A stretch of DNA of 64,000 nucleotides from Oscillospiraceae bacterium. Its GTDB lineage: Bacteria; Bacillota_A; Clostridia; Oscillospirales; Ruminococcaceae. The notes beneath the pieces were generated by a model that was given only the letters and a program-made list of their open reading frames with translations, was not told where the DNA came from and ran no database searches. This document shows, piece after piece, positions 51,224-60,272 of the stretch. The stretch is taken from positions 7,258 to 71,257 of the forward strand of contig JAFWUX010000092.1 in assembly GCA_017523995.1 (NCBI GenBank), written 5' to 3'. Position numbers and translations under genes: made by a program. Every line of letters starts with the position of its first letter. Position 1 is the stretch's first letter.

Positions 51224-53173
51224 TTATTTGCGTTTGCCGCGCGGCTTCTGACCGGAGAAGCCGTTTGCCTTCTGCGGCGGTCTGCCGGTTTGCTTCTGCT
51301 GCACCGGTTTCCGCTGGGATTTGCGGCTCTGCGGCTGATTCTTCTTCCGGCTGCCGGCGGACTGCTGCTGCGGACTGTTCGGCGCTGCCGGTACGAGACA
51401 ATGCGGTCCGCTGCCGATGAGGTCGCGCCTGCCTGCCTTGATCAGTGCAGAACGGATCAAAGCGTGATTCTCCGGCTTGAAATATTGCAGCATGGCGCGC
51501 TGCTCTGCCTTTTCCTTCGGCGAGCGCGGAACATAGACCGGCTGCATCGTATAAGGATCGAGCCCCGTGTGGAACATGCAGGTCGCGATCGTGCCGGGTG
51601 TCGGGTAGAAATCCTGCACCTGCTCCGGATGCAGCCCCTCCTCCTTGAGGAAGCATGCGAGCGCGATCGCGTCTTTGATCGTGCTGCCGGGGTGGCTGCT
51701 CATCAGATACGGCACGAGATACTGCTCCTTGCCCATGGATTTCGTCAGCTCATAAAAGCGCTTCTGGAATGCCTTGTATGCCTCGATATGCGGCTTGCCC
51801 ATTTTGTCGAGGACCGCATTCGAGCAGTGTTCCGGCGCAACTTTCAGCTGTCCGGAGACATGGTAGCGAACAAGCTCGCGGAAGAACTCGTCATCCTTGT
51901 CGCACATCAGATAGTCATAGCGGATGCCGGAGCGGATGAACACGCGCTTGATTTTCGGGAGCGCGCGCAGCTTTCGCAGCAGATGCAGATACTCCTGATG
52001 ATCGACAATCAGATTTTTGCAGGGCTCCGGCGCGAGACATTTTTTGCCCTTGCAGAGCCCGTATTTGAGCTGCTTTTCGCAGGAGGGATGCCGGAAGTTT
52101 GCCGTCGGGCCGCCGACATCGTGCAGATAGCCCTTGAAATCGGGCAGGGTGGTCAGATATTTTGCCTCCTCGATCACGGATTCCTCAGAGCGCGTGGTCA
52201 TGCGCCTGCCCTGATGCAGCGCGATCGAGCAGAAATTGCAGAAGCCGAAGCATCCGCGGTTATGCGTGATCGAAAAGCGCACCTCTTTGATCGCAGGAAC
52301 GCCGCCTTCCGCCTCGTACATCGGGTGATAGGTGCGCATGAACGGCAGCGTATAGAGCGCGTCGAATTCCTCCTGCGTCAGTGAGAGCGCGGGCGGATTC
52401 TGCACGAGCATCTGTTTGCCGTGGCGCTGGATAATCCGCTTGCCGTAGACCTCGTCCTGCTGGTCATACTGGATGCGGCAGGCTTTGGCGTATGCCTCCT
52501 TGCTGTCGCGCACCTGCTCGAATGACGGACATTCCGCCGAGCCGAACGGGGTTTCCGACGGATCGCAGAGATAGCATGTGCCGCGGACATCGCGGATCTC
52601 TTTGACGGGAACACCGTCGCGCAGCAGGTCTGCAAGTTCGATCATGCTGTGCTCGCCCATGCCGAAGCTGAGGATATCCGCGCCGCTTTCCAGCAGGACG
52701 GACGGATGCACGGAATCATCCCAGTAGTCATAATGTGCAAAGCGGCGGAGCGAAGCCTCCAGTCCGCCGATCAGAATCGGGATATCACCCCCGTAGATTT
52801 CGCGGATTTTGTGGCAGTAGACGATCACCGCTCTGTCCGGACGCCGCCCTGCTTTGTTGCCGGGGGAGTAGGCGTCATCGGAGCGCTTTTTCTTCGCGGA
52901 TGTATAATGCGCGACCATGCTGTCGATATTGCCGGCGCTGACCAGAAACGCAAGACGCGGTCTGCCGAAGCGCGTAAAATCGGTATTGGTTTTCCAGTCC
53001 GGCTGTGCGAGCATGGCGACGGAATAGCCGTGGGATTCGAGCAGGCGGCAGATAATCGCCGCGCCGAAGCTCGGGTGATCGACATAGGCATCGCCGCAGA
53101 CATAGACAAAATCCGGCTGCTCAATGCCGCGTTCCCGCAGCTCCTCCATTGTCACCGGCAGAAATCCGGTCAT
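51224..53173 (-). CDS. YgiQ-family radical SAM protein
   Basis: A 649-residue protein starting MTGFLPVTMEELRERG (ATG 53173, GAGGTGA upstream; the longer frame runs through an intergenic repeat). A Rossmann-like N-terminal domain (about 1-280, GDAYVDHPSFGAAII, GGLEASLRRFAHYDYW) precedes the radical SAM core with the iron-sulfur cluster motif CFGFCNFC (Cys306, 310, 313). The C-terminal 50 residues are basic and Gln/Pro-rich (KKNQPQSRKSQRK), suggesting nucleic-acid contact. The reaction of this family is not known. Confidence 0.92.
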   Translation of the reverse strand: MTGFLPVTMEELRERGIEQPDFVYVCGDAYVDHPSFGAAIICRLLESHGYSVAMLAQPDWKTNTDFTRFGRPRLAFLVSAGNIDSMVAHYTSAKKKRSDDAYSPGNKAGRRPDRAVIVYCHKIREIYGGDIPILIGGLEASLRRFAHYDYWDDSVHPSVLLESGADILSFGMGEHSMIELADLLRDGVPVKEIRDVRGTCYLCDPSETPFGSAECPSFEQVRDSKEAYAKACRIQYDQQDEVYGKRIIQRHGKQMLVQNPPALSLTQEEFDALYTLPFMRTYHPMYEAEGGVPAIKEVRFSITHNRGCFGFCNFCSIALHQGRRMTTRSEESVIEEAKYLTTLPDFKGYLHDVGGPTANFRHPSCEKQLKYGLCKGKKCLAPEPCKNLIVDHQEYLHLLRKLRALPKIKRVFIRSGIRYDYLMCDKDDEFFRELVRYHVSGQLKVAPEHCSNAVLDKMGKPHIEAYKAFQKRFYELTKSMGKEQYLVPYLMSSHPGSTIKDAIALACFLKEEGLHPEQVQDFYPTPGTIATCMFHTGLDPYTMQPVYVPRSPKEKAEQRAMLQYFKPENHALIRSALIKAGRRDLIGSGPHCLVPAAPNSPQQQSAGSRKKNQPQSRKSQRKPVQQKQTGRPPQKANGFSGQKPRGKRK

Positions 53174-53192
53174 GCGATCACCTCGTTTTTTT

Positions 53193-53250
53193 GAATTAGA
53201 AATGAGAAATGTGAAATGAGAAATTGCGGTGTCTGCCTTCGGCAGAGAAT
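53193..53250 (+). repeat. Dispersed intergenic repeat, full copy
   Basis: GAATTAGAAATGAGAAATG and a further GAAATGAGAAATTGCGGTG lead into the hairpin TCTGCC TTC GGCAGA (53232-53246) and AATTTTTGA. The stem differs from other copies but stays fully paired. Confidence 0.75.
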
Positions 53251-53306
53251 TTTTGATACCGCGGGTTCTCACGCCTCACTTATGTATACTGACGGTATAG
53301 CTGCAT

Positions 53307-53816
53307 TCAATAGAGATATTTTTTGCTCTTGTACGGCTGCAAATCATCGTAATGGAAATACACGTCATAAAGCCAGGGATAAAAATCATTGTGAGGGAGC
53401 TTGGAGTGATCCATAAAGAAGGTCATTACAAAATCGCTGACGTCCGTTTGAGGGCTGTCGGGCACGATGCCTTCTTCGTTGCATTCCAGCGTACCCATAC
53501 GAAATAACTGTTCAAGCGCCTGCGGGGAATAATACGGCTTCGTCAGCCACTCGTCACACAGGTTCTGATTGCTCAGCCAGACGTATGCCCTCTGGATGCA
53601 TTCCTCCAGATGCTCCAGCAGATCAATCACCCGATCGACCGTTTCATCCATCATATTCTCAGGGGTGTGAATCGAAAATTCGACATCATCCGCTTTTTCA
53701 TTCACATCAATACGAGTGTTTGCACCGAGTTTTCCGTTGCATTGTTCGTAGAACCATAATTGCGACCAGTCTCTTTTTTTCAGAATGTCGATGAGTTCAT
53801 CAGAGGTAAGATTCAC
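53307..53816 (-). CDS. Hypothetical protein, tandem paralogue A
   Basis: A 169-residue acidic protein, probably started by GTG at 53816 (AAAGGGG nine bases before, the same layout as in paralogue B). It shares DELIDILKKRDW, DETVDRVIDLLEHLEECIQRAYVWLSNQ and a C-terminal YFHYDDLQPYKSKKYLY with the next gene upstream. No family is recognised. Small, acidic, duplicated proteins of this kind are often immunity or inhibitor proteins, but no toxin gene is adjacent. Confidence 0.75.
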   Translation of the reverse strand: MNLTSDELIDILKKRDWSQLWFYEQCNGKLGANTRIDVNEKADDVEFSIHTPENMMDETVDRVIDLLEHLEECIQRAYVWLSNQNLCDEWLTKPYYSPQALEQLFRMGTLECNEEGIVPDSPQTDVSDFVMTFFMDHSKLPHNDFYPWLYDVYFHYDDLQPYKSKKYLY

Positions 53817-53850
53817 TTCGTTCGCCCCTTTCTGCTGAGATGCGAGAAAT

Positions 53851-54378
53851 CTACCAGAGCATTTTTTCGCTCTTATACGGCTGCAGATCATCGTAATGGA
53901 ACCACACGTCATAATGCCAGGGATAATACCAGCTGTCCGGCAAATCGAAGGAAAGCGAAAAACTGCCGCCGAGCGGTTTCTTGCTGTCAGATACCCCGAA
54001 GTGCAGCTCCCACATGATAAATAGCTGCGCAAGCTCTTGTGGGGAATATTCCGGCTGCGTCAGCCAGTCATCGTGCAGGTCCTGCTTGCTCAGCCAGACG
54101 TATGCCTTTGGGATACATTCATCCAGATGCTCCAGCACATGAACCATCCGGTCTGCCGTTTCGTCAGAAATTGTATTGTCAGGGGCGTAAACATGAACTT
54201 CGAAAGAATCGGGTGTGCCATTCGCAAAAGCTTCGTCTTCATGAGCGGATGTGCCGGTCGTATAAAGAAAGCAGTACGCATAGGGAAATCCGTTTTCGTA
54301 CTTGTGGAACCCCAAGCGCGAATAGTCCCTTTTTTTCAGAATGTCGATGAATTCATCAAGGAAATATTCAACACTCAT
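53851..54378 (-). CDS. Hypothetical protein, tandem paralogue B
   Basis: A 175-residue acidic protein from ATG 54378 with AAAGGAG upstream. Matches paralogue A along its length (DEFIDILKKRDY, DETADRMVHVLEHLDECIPKAYVWLSKQ, HYDDLQPYKSEKMLW), so the pair arose by tandem duplication and has since diverged widely. Follows kptA by 40 bases. Confidence 0.75.
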   Translation of the reverse strand: MSVEYFLDEFIDILKKRDYSRLGFHKYENGFPYAYCFLYTTGTSAHEDEAFANGTPDSFEVHVYAPDNTISDETADRMVHVLEHLDECIPKAYVWLSKQDLHDDWLTQPEYSPQELAQLFIMWELHFGVSDSKKPLGGSFSLSFDLPDSWYYPWHYDVWFHYDDLQPYKSEKMLW

Positions 54379-54418
54379 TGCTTTGGCTCCTTTCAGCAGC
54401 ATAATACGGAAAAGACGT

Positions 54419-54979
54419 TCAGCGCTCCGGTGCGATGCTGATATATCTGACCGGAACGGAACCGGTCAGCCAGACGCCGTTTTCGGCGCGGTAGAATGCA
54501 AAGCCGTCCTCGTGCATCTGCTTTGCGTCAATCTGCAGAATGACGGGTTTGCCGTGCCGGATGCCGACTTTCTGCGCGGTTTCAATATCCGGCGAAAGGT
54601 GGACATACTGCCGCGACATCGGCTTTAAGCCCTCCTGCATAATGCTTTCCAGAAAGCGGCTCGCGGTGCCGTGCCAGAGCGTATCCGGCGGTGTGACCGG
54701 CTGTAATTCCAGATCAACCGCGACCGAATGCCCCTGATTGGCACGGATTTTTGTATGGTCTGCGCTGAACGAATAGCGCTGCTTTTCGTCTGTCCGGACG
54801 ATCTCCTCGAGCAGATCCGTGTCGATCGGCTGTCCGGCATCTGTCATGCCGCGGAGCAGTTCGCTGACATCCGCCCAGCCGTGTGCATCGAGCGTGATGC
54901 CTGCCGCCTCCGGCTGATGCCGCAGCACCAGACTTAAAAATTTGTTTGTATGTGTCTTTTGTTTTTCTGTATATTTCAT
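54419..54979 (-). CDS. kptA: RNA 2'-phosphotransferase, KptA/Tpt1 family
   Basis: A 186-residue enzyme starting MKYTEKQKTHTNKFLSLVLRH, with GAGGTAA upstream. The N-terminal winged helix has LSLVLRHQPEAAGITLDAHGWADV and the C-terminal ADP-ribosyl fold has LWHGTASRFLESI, MSRQYVHLS and GKPVILQID. The conserved Arg-His-Arg-Arg type residues of the family are present (LRH, RAN, HGT, SRQYVHLS). It moves a 2'-phosphate from RNA to NAD. The biological substrate in bacteria that lack tRNA splicing of this kind is unclear. Confidence 0.92.
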   Translation of the reverse strand: MKYTEKQKTHTNKFLSLVLRHQPEAAGITLDAHGWADVSELLRGMTDAGQPIDTDLLEEIVRTDEKQRYSFSADHTKIRANQGHSVAVDLELQPVTPPDTLWHGTASRFLESIMQEGLKPMSRQYVHLSPDIETAQKVGIRHGKPVILQIDAKQMHEDGFAFYRAENGVWLTGSVPVRYISIAPER

Positions 54980-55023
54980 GGGAATTACCTCAAGGATGTC
55001 TATGTATCTGTGACTATGCGCTG

Positions 55024-57834
55024 TCACTCAACCTTGTTGCCGTTGGATGCGAGCTTGAGCTTCCATTCGGTCAGCTCCTGCGGCGACATGAGGACTTTGC
55101 GCGGCTTTGCGCCCTCCGAAGGTCCGATGATGCCGCGCTGTTCCATTTCATCCACAATACGCGCAGCCTTTGCATATCCCAGACGCAGGCGGCGCTGGAG
55201 CGCTGTGGTCGAGAGCTGTCCTGCATCGACGGCAAGCTCCGAGGCTTTCAGGATTAGTGCTTCGTCGCCGGTCAGCTCGCCGAGATCATCGCTGCTGCCG
55301 GATTTATCGCCCTTTTCTGCAGGGATTGCCTGCTCAACTGCATCCATGATCGCCGCATCGTATTCGGATGCGCCGTTGGACTTCAGGAACGATGCGACCG
55401 CTTCAACCTCGCTGTCCGAGACGAAGCAGCCCTGCACACGCTTCGGCTCACGCCAGCCGTTCGGATAGAACAGCAGGTCGCCGTTGCCGAGCAGTGTCTC
55501 AGCGCCGGTGGTATCGAGGATTGTGCGCGAATCGACCGCGGATTTGACGCTCATGCCGATGCGGCTCGGGACATTCGACTTGATCAGTCCCGTGATGACA
55601 TCAACGGTCGGGCGCTGCGTCGCGATAATCAGATGAATACCCGCCGCACGCGCCTTCTGTGCGATACGGATGACCGAGGATTCGACTTCCTTGCCGCAGG
55701 TCATCATCAGGTCGGCGAACTCGTCGATGATAATGACGATCTGGGGCAGGGGCTTGAGCTCGGGGTGCTTTTCCGCGACGGCGTTGTAGCCCTTGAGGTC
55801 ACGGACGCCGTGCTCAGCGCAGAGCATGTATCTGCGCTCCATTTCGAGCACTGCCCAGTTCAGCGCGCCGGCTGCCTTCTGCGGCTGTGTGACAACCGGA
55901 ATCAGCAGATGCGGAATGCCGTCATAGGGCTGAAACTCAACGACCTTCGGGTCAATGAGGATCAGGCGGACTTCATCGGGGGTTGCGTGATAGAGGATGC
56001 TCATGATGATCGAATTCGTGCAGACAGACTTACCGGAACCGGTTGTGCCTGCGATGATCATATGCGGCATCTTGGCGATATCGCCGAGGATGACATGCCC
56101 GTCGATATCCTTGCCGACGGCGAATGTCAGCCTGCTCTGGGACTCCTGAAACTCCGTTGTTTCGAGGATTTCGCGCAGGGAGACAGAGTCCTTGTGGTTG
56201 TTCGGAACCTCCACGCCGACTGCCGGTTTTCCGGGGATCGGCGCCTCGATACGGACGGATTTGCCGCCGAGGTTCAGTCCGATATCATCGGCGAGCGCGG
56301 TGATCTTGGAGATCTTGACACCGGCTGCCGGCTGAATTTCATAGCGAGTGACTGTCGGACCGCGGCGGATGCCGGTGATGCGCACCTGCACGCCGAAGCT
56401 CGCGAGTGTCTCGACGAGCAGCTTGCCCTTTTCGCGCAGCTCCAGCGACTTGTCCGCATCATTGGCGGAGTTGTCCACATGATTGAGCAGCGAAATCGGC
56501 GGCGCGATATAGGGAATCTCAGGTTCCTCCTGATAGACGCCCTCATCGTCCGGTGCTTCGTCGGCGCCGTGCTCCTCCTCGGTATCGCCGGAGAGCCACG
56601 GCAGATTGTTGGTCTGTGCATCGGATTCCTGCGCAGCCTTTTCGACCATCGCCTCAAACTGCGCATCCTCATCGAGCGAGGATTTGATATGCTCCACGCC
56701 GCTCTGATGCGCCTCCGTCAGGCGGTTGACTTCAGCTGCGGGCTGTGCGGAATCGTTGTGATCGAAAATCGGCACATCCACTTCGATGTTGTGCAGCTCC
56801 TCGCGCTTCGGGGGAGCCGGTGCCGGTGTGTTTTCGCTGCCGAGGATGAATGCGACCTCTTTCATCTGCTGCTCATCCTCGCGTCTGCGGCGGCGCGGTG
56901 TCTTGGGCTGTTCGTCCTCCTCGGGCGCATCCTCATTCATCGGGAGCGCTGCCTGCGGACGCTTGCTGCCGCGGATAAATTTCGTTGCCTGCTCGATGAT
57001 ATCGGGGGCTTCCTCCTCATCTTCCTCGTCTTCCTCGATATCCTCCTCCTCGTCATCCTCCTCGCTGTAGAAGTCATCGACGAAGCCCTCGTAGCCGCGG
57101 GTTGCAGCATTGACGATTCCGTGCCAGATCCAGACGAACGGCTTGGTGATCATCTCGAGGATTTCCACAATGCCGCGGTTGGTCAGCAGCATGATCAGCA
57201 CAACAACGATCAGCGTGATGACAATGCGCGCACCGATGACATCGAATGCCGCTACGAGCGGGAACACGATGATGCCGGAGATCAGACCGCCGCCGTGGAA
57301 GTTCTTGCCGTTCTCAAAGAGCAGCTTGACGGATTCCTGAAAGCCCATGCGCTCATTCGTCACGGGATCGGTTGTCAGCAAAGCGTCGCCGAAGAAAATC
57401 TGCACGAGCGAGCTGACAAAGAGCGTCAGCAGCACGCCCCAGACCGCTCTGCCGGATGCAAGGCGGCTGCGGTCCTGACCGATCAGGTAGCCGGTGTAAA
57501 TGAGGATTGCCGGAACAAAGATCACGCCGATGCCGAATGTGCCGAGCAGCAGCTCGTGGAGCGTCAGCCAGAACTTGCCGCCCGGTACGACAGCAAGCGC
57601 TGCCGTCAGGATGCCCGCCGCAAAGAGCAGCACGGAGCGGAGCTGATTGTTCTGGGGCTTCGGTGCGGGAGCCGGTGTGCTCTTGCTTGATTTGGTTGTC
57701 TTTGCCGGAGCCGTTGTGTTGATGCGGCGCGCAGAAGTGGTCTTGCGCGGCGCAGACTTCGACGCAGTTTTCGGTGCGGATTTCTGTGCGGGTTTCTTTG
57801 CGCCGGTCTTTCCGGCTGCTTTCTTTTCTGCCAT
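55024..57834 (-). CDS. ftsK: DNA translocase FtsK/SpoIIIE
   Basis: A 936-residue ATPase. A Lys/Ala/Pro-rich N-terminus (1-65) is followed by four membrane helices (about 66-230), a long acidic linker with Glu/Asp runs (about 250-470), and the motor: alpha/beta domains with Walker A GTTGSGKS (about 595) and Walker B IVIIIDEFADLM. The gamma winged helix is at the C-terminus (LSTTALQRRLRLGYAKAARIVDEMEQRGIIGPSEG), which reads polar DNA motifs. It pumps chromosome ends across the septum. Co-directional with uppP and kptA. Confidence 0.95.
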   Translation of the reverse strand: MAEKKAAGKTGAKKPAQKSAPKTASKSAPRKTTSARRINTTAPAKTTKSSKSTPAPAPKPQNNQLRSVLLFAAGILTAALAVVPGGKFWLTLHELLLGTFGIGVIFVPAILIYTGYLIGQDRSRLASGRAVWGVLLTLFVSSLVQIFFGDALLTTDPVTNERMGFQESVKLLFENGKNFHGGGLISGIIVFPLVAAFDVIGARIVITLIVVVLIMLLTNRGIVEILEMITKPFVWIWHGIVNAATRGYEGFVDDFYSEEDDEEEDIEEDEEDEEEAPDIIEQATKFIRGSKRPQAALPMNEDAPEEDEQPKTPRRRRREDEQQMKEVAFILGSENTPAPAPPKREELHNIEVDVPIFDHNDSAQPAAEVNRLTEAHQSGVEHIKSSLDEDAQFEAMVEKAAQESDAQTNNLPWLSGDTEEEHGADEAPDDEGVYQEEPEIPYIAPPISLLNHVDNSANDADKSLELREKGKLLVETLASFGVQVRITGIRRGPTVTRYEIQPAAGVKISKITALADDIGLNLGGKSVRIEAPIPGKPAVGVEVPNNHKDSVSLREILETTEFQESQSRLTFAVGKDIDGHVILGDIAKMPHMIIAGTTGSGKSVCTNSIIMSILYHATPDEVRLILIDPKVVEFQPYDGIPHLLIPVVTQPQKAAGALNWAVLEMERRYMLCAEHGVRDLKGYNAVAEKHPELKPLPQIVIIIDEFADLMMTCGKEVESSVIRIAQKARAAGIHLIIATQRPTVDVITGLIKSNVPSRIGMSVKSAVDSRTILDTTGAETLLGNGDLLFYPNGWREPKRVQGCFVSDSEVEAVASFLKSNGASEYDAAIMDAVEQAIPAEKGDKSGSSDDLGELTGDEALILKASELAVDAGQLSTTALQRRLRLGYAKAARIVDEMEQRGIIGPSEGAKPRKVLMSPQELTEWKLKLASNGNKVE

Positions 57835-57874
57835 GATTGCACCTTTCTTTCGTTATAATATATGTCTCTGTGAA

Positions 57875-58705
57875 TTAACCTCTTGCTGCGATGAACCAGT
57901 AGGCAAATGTGCCGATGCTGACGAGCAGCGTGTAGATCGAGAAGACGATGAAGTTATCGGAGCGGATCAGCCAGCGGACGAGCTGGATCGCCAGAATGCC
58001 GACGATCACCGCCACAACAAAGCCGATCAGCGCTGCCGGAATATTGACGGTGATCGTGCCCTCGAGCAGGTCCTTCAGCTCCACGAGACATCCGCCGAGG
58101 ATCGCCGGAATGCCGAGCACAAAGGAATACCGGACTGCCGTTTCCTTTTCGAGACCGGAGAACAGTCCGCCGGAGATTGTCGAGCCGGAGCGGGAGACAC
58201 CCGGGAACAGCGCCGCGCACTGGAACAGACCGATTACAACGGCATCCTTGACCGTGATATCGCCTGCGGTTTTCTTGGTGTTGCGGATGCGGCTTGCAAA
58301 GAACAGCTCCACCGATGTAAACAGGAAGCAAAGTCCCAGAATCGGCAGCGAGATGTTCTCGAACACATCCTTGATCAGATAGAACGGCACAAGCAGCACC
58401 AGCGAGATAAACAGCATGATGAGCATTCTGCGGTCGGGGTTCATGGTCTTCCACTTGAATTTGCCGGTGAAGATATCCTTGATCAGGACAAAGAACTCCT
58501 TGAGCAGTGCCCAGATCGTATCGCGGAAAGCGATGCAGACAGCGACGAGCGTACCGAGATGCAGAATGACGAGCAGGAATGTGCCCTCCTCGACGGTCTG
58601 ACCGGTGATTGCCTGATAAAGCTTGAGATGGCCGGAGCTGGATACCGGCAGGAACTCGGTGAGTCCCTGAATAATTGCCTGAATGATAGCGTCAAAAATG
58701 GTCAT
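57875..58705 (-). CDS. uppP: Undecaprenyl-diphosphate phosphatase
   Basis: A 276-residue membrane enzyme of the BacA/UppP family, with the motif TEFLPVSSSGHLKL (Glu17 and Ser/His residues) and the second motif FPGVSRSGSTIS. About eight helices. It recycles the lipid carrier of peptidoglycan synthesis and gives bacitracin resistance in other bacteria. AGGAGG lies just upstream. Confidence 0.95.
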   Translation of the reverse strand: MTIFDAIIQAIIQGLTEFLPVSSSGHLKLYQAITGQTVEEGTFLLVILHLGTLVAVCIAFRDTIWALLKEFFVLIKDIFTGKFKWKTMNPDRRMLIMLFISLVLLVPFYLIKDVFENISLPILGLCFLFTSVELFFASRIRNTKKTAGDITVKDAVVIGLFQCAALFPGVSRSGSTISGGLFSGLEKETAVRYSFVLGIPAILGGCLVELKDLLEGTITVNIPAALIGFVVAVIVGILAIQLVRWLIRSDNFIVFSIYTLLVSIGTFAYWFIAARG

Positions 58706-58751
58706 GTGTTTTCCTCCTGATACGGATTTTTTGGCATAGATATACTCTTAT

Positions 58752-58780
58752 ATCATACCACATTTTTCCGACCGTGTCAA
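58752..58780 (-). promoter_or_regulatory. Promoter of the uppP-ftsK-kptA run
   Basis: Minus strand TTGACA (58780-58775), 17 bases, TATGAT (58757-58752). Confidence 0.8.
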
Positions 58781-58801
58781 GCCGCACGGCAGAGCATGCT
58801 T

Positions 58802-58980
58802 GAATTAGAAATGAGAAATGAGAAATTAGAAATTGCGGTGTCCGCTGACGCGGACAATCTGAAAAAAGAAAAGCCGTACAACAGTTGTGACACTGCTGCA
58901 CGGCTTTCAAGCTGTGAAGTGAATCATATAAATATATCTGCGAAGCAGATACCGCTATTTCTCATTTCTCGTTTGCAAAT
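58802..58980. repeat. Inverted pair of the dispersed intergenic repeat around a terminator
   Basis: A plus-strand full copy (58802-58856) has TTAGAAATGAG units, TTGCGGT and the hairpin GTCCGC TGAC GCGGAC (58840-58855). A minus-strand copy (58936-58980) has the hairpin ATCTGC GAA GCAGAT (58936-58950), then the complement of GCGGT and GAGAAATGAGAAAT. They face each other over about 80 bases and the second abuts the xth stop codon. Confidence 0.8.
58862..58907 (-). terminator. Terminator of xth
   Basis: AAAGCCGT (58907-58900 on the minus strand) pairs with ACGGCTTT (58877-58870) around an inner CAGT/ACTG pairing, followed by CTTTTTT. It lies inside the inverted repeat pair. Confidence 0.75.
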
Positions 58981-59744
58981 CAGAGATTGATTTGCAGTTC
59001 GAGCGGGCAGTGGTCGCTGCCGAGCGTATCCTTATGGATAATGACATCGCCGAGGCGGTCGCTGAGCCGGCTGGAGATCAGCCAGTAGTCAATGCGCCAT
59101 CCGACGTTCTTTTCCCGCGCTCTGCCCATATAGGACCACCATGTATAGGCATCGGTGCGGTCAGGATAAAGCACGCGGAACGCATCGGAAAAGCCTGCCG
59201 CGAGCAGCTCGGTCATCTTGCCGCGCTCCTCCTGCGTGTAACCTGCATTGCCCTCGTTGGATTTTGCATTTTTGAGGTCAATCGGCTGATGCGCGACGTT
59301 GAGGTCGCCGCAGTAGAGCACGGGCTTCTGCTGATCCAGCGCCTGCAGATGCGCACGCAGGGCATCCTCCCATTCCATGCGCAGCGGGATGCGTTCGAGG
59401 TCGCGCCGGACATTCGGCACATAGGCATTGACGAGGAAAAATTCCGGATATTCCAGCGTCAGCACCCTGCCTTCGTCGGAGACGCCGCCCGTCTGCATTT
59501 CCTTTGTGACGGAGAGCGGCTCCTGCTTTGCAAAGACCGCCGTGCCGGAATATCCCTTTTTGACGGCGCTGTTCCAGTATGCGAAATAGCCCTCGGGTTT
59601 CCATGTCAGCATATCCAGCTGATTCTCCTGCATTTTCGTTTCCTGAATGCAGAAGAAATCGGCGTCCATTGCGGCGAAAAAGTCCGCGAATCCTTTTTTC
59701 TCACAGGCTCTCAGCCCGTTGACATTCCATGTTACTGCGCGCAT
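58980..59744 (-). CDS. xth: Exodeoxyribonuclease III / AP endonuclease
   Basis: A 254-residue enzyme with all ExoIII motifs: WNVNGLRA (6-13), IQETKMQ with the metal-binding Glu, GDLNVAHQPIDL with catalytic Asp/Asn, YTWWSYMG and the closing GSDHCPLEL with the His. It cleaves at abasic sites in base-excision repair. Adjacent genes are unrelated in function. Confidence 0.95.
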   Translation of the reverse strand: MRAVTWNVNGLRACEKKGFADFFAAMDADFFCIQETKMQENQLDMLTWKPEGYFAYWNSAVKKGYSGTAVFAKQEPLSVTKEMQTGGVSDEGRVLTLEYPEFFLVNAYVPNVRRDLERIPLRMEWEDALRAHLQALDQQKPVLYCGDLNVAHQPIDLKNAKSNEGNAGYTQEERGKMTELLAAGFSDAFRVLYPDRTDAYTWWSYMGRAREKNVGWRIDYWLISSRLSDRLGDVIIHKDTLGSDHCPLELQINL

Positions 59745-59752
59745 ATCCTACC

Positions 59753-60259
59753 TCATCCTTTTCGTTTGATATCCTCGAGAAATTCCTCCAGCGTCACGAC
59801 ACCCTCGCAGAACCGCCGCAGCTTGATGCCGTATTTGTCAATAAAATGCGTTGCCTTATAGCACATTGCGCGGATCTGCTGCTCGCCGATCTGTGCATCA
59901 TAATAATTTTCCGTCATGCGGAAGAAGATGGAACCGTCCTCCATATTGTATTCAAACAGCCCTTCAAAGAGCTTCAGATTGACTGCGCAGACAGCCGCCG
60001 CTGCCCACATCCGGCGCGGGATCGGTGCAGTGAACGGCAGCGCGACAATCAGCGTGATGCAGTCGATCTGATGCCGGACGGTGAAGATCAGTCTCAGGCG
60101 GAATTCGTCGCTGATCACGCCTGCATGCGCTGTGCAGCTTCCGTCCGAATTGGTGTCGGTATGCCGGTTCAGTCCAAGGTGATCGAGCGCATTGCAGATC
60201 GTTGTGAAAACCTGCTGTGCGCGCGGATCAGTTGAGAATGCGGTCTCAAGACTATCCAT
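59753..60259 (-). CDS. YbjN-like protein
   Basis: A 168-residue protein from MDSLETAFSTDPRAQQ (ATG 60259, GGAGG seven bases upstream). The pattern of a two-lobed alpha/beta domain (LRLIFTVRHQIDCITLIVALPFTAP, MWAAAAVCAVNLKLFEGLFEYN.EDGSIFFRM) resembles the YbjN/T3SS-chaperone-like fold. Function unknown. Eight bases before xth. Confidence 0.65.
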   Translation of the reverse strand: MDSLETAFSTDPRAQQVFTTICNALDHLGLNRHTDTNSDGSCTAHAGVISDEFRLRLIFTVRHQIDCITLIVALPFTAPIPRRMWAAAAVCAVNLKLFEGLFEYNMEDGSIFFRMTENYYDAQIGEQQIRAMCYKATHFIDKYGIKLRRFCEGVVTLEEFLEDIKRKG

Positions 60260-60272
60260 TTTCTGCCTCCGT

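Noticed and set aside
53307..54378. Toxin-immunity pair
   Set aside because: The two genes are paralogues of each other and no toxin-like partner is adjacent; immunity is only one possible reading.
55633..57690. A 685-codon plus-strand frame opposite ftsK
   Set aside because: Shadow of ftsK; the acidic runs of FtsK read as long hydrophobic runs on the other strand. No start signal or family.
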